From Deltaproteobacteria bacterium (lineage in GTDB: Bacteria > Desulfobacterota > Anaeroferrophillalia > Anaeroferrophillales > Tharpellaceae): a stretch of 8,159 nt of DNA. The stretch's first letter is position 1; each line of letters opens with the position of its first letter. Under the pieces are notes generated by a model. That model was not told where the DNA came from, made no database searches, and saw only the letters and a program-made list of their open reading frames with translations. The stretch lies in the NCBI GenBank assembly GCA_013153415.1, contig JAADEO010000056.1:1-8159 (forward strand), in the 5' to 3' direction. The translations under genes were made by a program, and so were the position numbers. Shown piece by piece: positions 5,875 to 8,159 of this stretch.

Positions 5875-7032
5875 GTGACCCCGGAAAATCTCTCCCGCAA
5901 GGCGGCCGGACTGAAGCCTTTCATGGCCATGGATGTTCTGGAACGGGCCCAGGAGTTGGAACGGGCCGGCCGCAACATCATCCATCTCTCGGTCGGAGAA
6001 CCCGACTTTCCGACTCCGGCGCCGATCAAGGAAGCCGGGGTCCGGGCCCTGGAGGCCGACAAGACTCACTATACCCACAGTCTGGGACTCTACGAACTGC
6101 GCTCAGCCATCGCCGAACACTACCACGAACGTTACCGGGTCACGGTCAGCCCGGAACAGGTCCTGGTCACCTCGGGCACTTCTCCGGCCTTGCTTCTGGC
6201 CTGCGCCGCCCTGCTCAATCCCGGCGACCGGGTGATCCTCAGCGACCCGGGATACGCCTGCTATAACAACTTTATCAGCTACTGCGACGGGATACCACAA
6301 CCGATCAGGGTTTTCGAGGACAACGGCTTCCAATTCGAACCCCAGGAGTTGAGAAAGGGCATCACACCACAGACCCGGGCCATCCTCATCAACTCCCCGG
6401 CCAACCCCACCGGCTGTCTGCTCGATGCCGGGAGAATGCGGGAGCTCGCCGCCCTCGGTCCGACCATCCTCTCGGATGAAATCTATCACGGACTGGTCTA
6501 CGAGGGACAGGCCCACTCGGTTCTGGAGTTCACCGACAACGCTTTCATCTTCAACGGCTTTTCCAAACTCTACGCTATGACCGGCTGGCGTCTGGGTTAT
6601 CTGATCGCCCCCCGCCCCTACATGCGGGTCCTGCAGACCCTGCAGCAGAGCTTCCTAATCTCGGCCCCCCACTTCGCCCAGGAAGCGGCCCTCGCCGCCC
6701 TGACCCTGCCGGGGGTGGAAGACGAGCTCGAGCACATGCGTCGGATCTACGATGAACGCCGGCGCTTCATGCTGCGCCGGGTCCGGGAGATCGGGTTGAC
6801 GGTCAAGGTCGAACCTACCGGGGCTTTCTATGTGTTCGCCAACGCCCGGCGCTTCACTTCCGATGCCTATGCCTTCGCCTTCGAAATCCTGGAAAAAACC
6901 GGGGTCGGAGTGACCCCGGGCGTCGATTTCGGAGCCGGCGGCGAAGGGTTCATCCGCTTCTCCTACGCCAACTCCCTGGAAAACATCGCCGCCGGCATGG
7001 ACCGCCTGGAGAAATTCTTCCAGCAGCGCTAG
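5875..7032 (+). CDS. PLP-dependent class I/II aminotransferase (aspartate/aromatic type)
   Basis: This is a fold-type I aminotransferase of the AspC/AAT-like family, cytosolic, moving an amino group between an amino acid and a 2-oxoacid through pyridoxal phosphate. The 385-aa protein has VGEPDFPTP (40-48) near the N-terminus, GTSPAL (101-106) in the cofactor phosphate region, NSPANPTG (173-180) with Asn177, Asp201 and Tyr204 in DEIYHG, the PLP-binding Lys231 in SKLYAMTGWRLGY with Arg239, and the substrate-carboxylate Arg361 in FIRFSYA. All expected catalytic residues are present. The real substrate (aspartate, aromatic, alanine or methionine-cycle amino acids) cannot be read from the sequence, so no symbol is given. 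The GTG start has a ribosome site. The gene stands alone on its strand, divergent from nadC across 222 bases. Aspartate is the precursor for NadB, but a functional link with nadC is speculative. Confidence 0.94.
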   Translation: MTPENLSRKAAGLKPFMAMDVLERAQELERAGRNIIHLSVGEPDFPTPAPIKEAGVRALEADKTHYTHSLGLYELRSAIAEHYHERYRVTVSPEQVLVTSGTSPALLLACAALLNPGDRVILSDPGYACYNNFISYCDGIPQPIRVFEDNGFQFEPQELRKGITPQTRAILINSPANPTGCLLDAGRMRELAALGPTILSDEIYHGLVYEGQAHSVLEFTDNAFIFNGFSKLYAMTGWRLGYLIAPRPYMRVLQTLQQSFLISAPHFAQEAALAALTLPGVEDELEHMRRIYDERRRFMLRRVREIGLTVKVEPTGAFYVFANARRFTSDAYAFAFEILEKTGVGVTPGVDFGAGGEGFIRFSYANSLENIAAGMDRLEKFFQQR

Positions 7033-7036
7033 CTGG

Positions 7037-7049
7037 CCCCGGAGCGGGG
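7037..7049. terminator. Weak GC hairpin between convergent genes
   Basis: CCCCG (7037-7041) and CGGGG (7045-7049) can form a 5-bp stem with a 3-base loop. A competing stem pairs GGGG (7046-7049) with CCCC (7053-7056). Neither is followed by a clear U-run on either strand. It lies in the 26 bases between the aminotransferase and the convergent FG-GAP gene, the right place for a two-way terminator, but the signal is poor. Confidence 0.27.
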
Positions 7050-7058
7050 GTTCCCCAA

Positions 7059-8159
7059 TCAGCGACGCGGTGGCAGAGGGAAAGCCAGCAGGTAGGTGTT
7101 ACCAGTCACCTTGAGAAGATCGTCACCTCGTTTGACCATGGCGCAAACCAGCTCATTACCGATAAAAACCAGCCCCTGAACCGGCCCGTCCATGGTTCCG
7201 GTGACCTTTTTCACGGTAAAACCGGTGCCGGTGCTGAGAACCATCTTGGCATGTCCCTTGTTCAGGAAACCGTACTCCCCGAAAGAGGTCGACATCGAGG
7301 ATTCATTGTCGGTCAGCAACAGCTCCAGATGACCGTCACCATCAAAATCAACCGCCCGCATCGGTGGATTGATCTGCCGTTTTTCGGTGTAGCTGACCTT
7401 CTCGGTACCGACTTCGTACTGGACATTGCTCAAGGATCCCCCGAGCCTTTCGTCACTGATCCAGAGGCGCCGGCTGCCCTGGTAGATCTCCAGAAAGTTA
7501 CGTGAATTGATGAAACAGAGTTCCCGTTTGCCGTCATGGTTGATGTCGGCGAAAACCGCGCCCGGCAGGGTGAAGCCGCTGGGAACCGCGAAATTGCCGC
7601 CCGACGAGACTTCACCGTCTTTAAACTTGAGCATATAGATCTTGCTACCGAAAAGCATCTCCCCGGCAAAACCCTGCCCGACGAAATAGACACCTTTATC
7701 GGCTACCGACTTGCCGCCCAAAAGCCCCATCACGAAATGGATGTTGCGAGCCAGAATCCGGTAATGCCCCTGCTGTTTGCCGATGATGAATGAGGAGAAG
7801 CCGTCTTCGCTCTCCTTGAAAACGTTGACCAGGATCTCGTCGCGATGATCCCCGGTCACATCCCCGACCAGAATATTGACGATGCTGCCCCACTCATCGA
7901 AATGGTAACGATAGCGGAATTTCAACCCCTTGGGAGTCACCTGATAGACATAGATCTTCTCGCCATCGGTAAAAACGATATCCGGGATGCCATCCCGTTC
8001 GAGATCACCGATATCCATACCCTTGACCACCAGGTTGATCTCCGCCATTTTCCGGTAATGGGTCAACAGGGCCTTACCGGGATCGTTGGTCGACAGGGAG
8101 TATCGCCCCCCGGCCTTGCCACCGCTTCCCGCGGGTGCGCTCCCGGCGGCGCCACCGCC
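7059..8159 (-). CDS. FG-GAP/VCBS-repeat protein, C-terminal part (5' end outside window)
   Basis: The function is unknown. The frame is open for 31 codons upstream of the TTG at 8066 and runs off the window, so the gene is partial and the TTG is not a convincing start; 366 codons are visible. The first visible residues are a Gly/Ala/Ser-rich linker, followed by a beta-propeller-like region. Numbered from the TTG, four FG-GAP/VCBS-type Asp-rich loops can be seen: DIGDLERDGIPD (18-29), GDVTGDHRDE (68-77), ADINHDGKRE (173-182) and VDFDGDGHLE (239-248). Such loops usually bind Ca2+ and punctuate the blades of a seven-bladed propeller like that of integrin alpha chains. Proteins of this kind are normally exported or periplasmic, but any signal peptide and N-terminal domain lie beyond the window. 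The C-terminus ends in LAFPLPPRR with no anchor or sorting motif. It is convergent with the aminotransferase. Confidence 0.85.
   Translation of the reverse strand, partial: GGGAAGSAPAGSGGKAGGRYSLSTNDPGKALLTHYRKMAEINLVVKGMDIGDLERDGIPDIVFTDGEKIYVYQVTPKGLKFRYRYHFDEWGSIVNILVGDVTGDHRDEILVNVFKESEDGFSSFIIGKQQGHYRILARNIHFVMGLLGGKSVADKGVYFVGQGFAGEMLFGSKIYMLKFKDGEVSSGGNFAVPSGFTLPGAVFADINHDGKRELCFINSRNFLEIYQGSRRLWISDERLGGSLSNVQYEVGTEKVSYTEKRQINPPMRAVDFDGDGHLELLLTDNESSMSTSFGEYGFLNKGHAKMVLSTGTGFTVKKVTGTMDGPVQGLVFIGNELVCAMVKRGDDLLKVTGNTYLLAFPLPPRR

Overview
The window is about 60% G+C, densely coded bacterial chromosome. Gene content and protein style (MutS with an 'LTPMLKQYL' N-terminus, a nadC-birA-coaX cofactor cluster, an Rrf2 regulator with a cysteine cluster, a large FG-GAP/VCBS protein) suggest a Gram-negative anaerobe of the Desulfuromonadia (Geobacter/Pelobacter/Desulfuromonas-like, former Deltaproteobacteria). 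The lineage is an inference from sequence style and not proven. No mobile element, tRNA, rRNA or CRISPR array is visible.

Layout. (1) 25-2736, plus strand: complete mutS, the mismatch-recognition ATPase. (2) 2749-5652, minus strand, transcribed right to left: nadC (NAD synthesis), birA (biotin-protein ligase without a DNA-binding domain), coaX (type III pantothenate kinase, first step of CoA synthesis), then a gene for an Rrf2-family regulator. nadC and birA overlap by 4 bases and birA and coaX are 31 bases apart, so these three look like one operon for cofactor supply. The rrf2 gene has its own strong promoter directly after the coaX stop codon, and a perfect 11-1-11 inverted repeat covers its -10 element. 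It ends 12 bases from the end of mutS, tail to tail. (3) 5653-5874: a 222-base divergent intergenic region. Its right half, in front of the aminotransferase, can fold into two hairpins whose loops are complementary over 8 bases, a candidate structured regulatory leader. (4) 5875-7032, plus strand: a class I/II PLP-dependent aminotransferase. (5) 7059-8159, minus strand: the C-terminal part of an FG-GAP/VCBS-repeat protein whose 5' end lies beyond the window.

Most of the genes are ordinary housekeeping functions. The two items most worth following up are the NsrR-like operator/promoter of the Rrf2 gene, which together with Asp8 and three clustered cysteines suggests an autoregulated Fe-S (possibly nitric oxide) sensor, and the possible kissing-loop RNA leader of the aminotransferase. 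Neither could be tested against homologues here.
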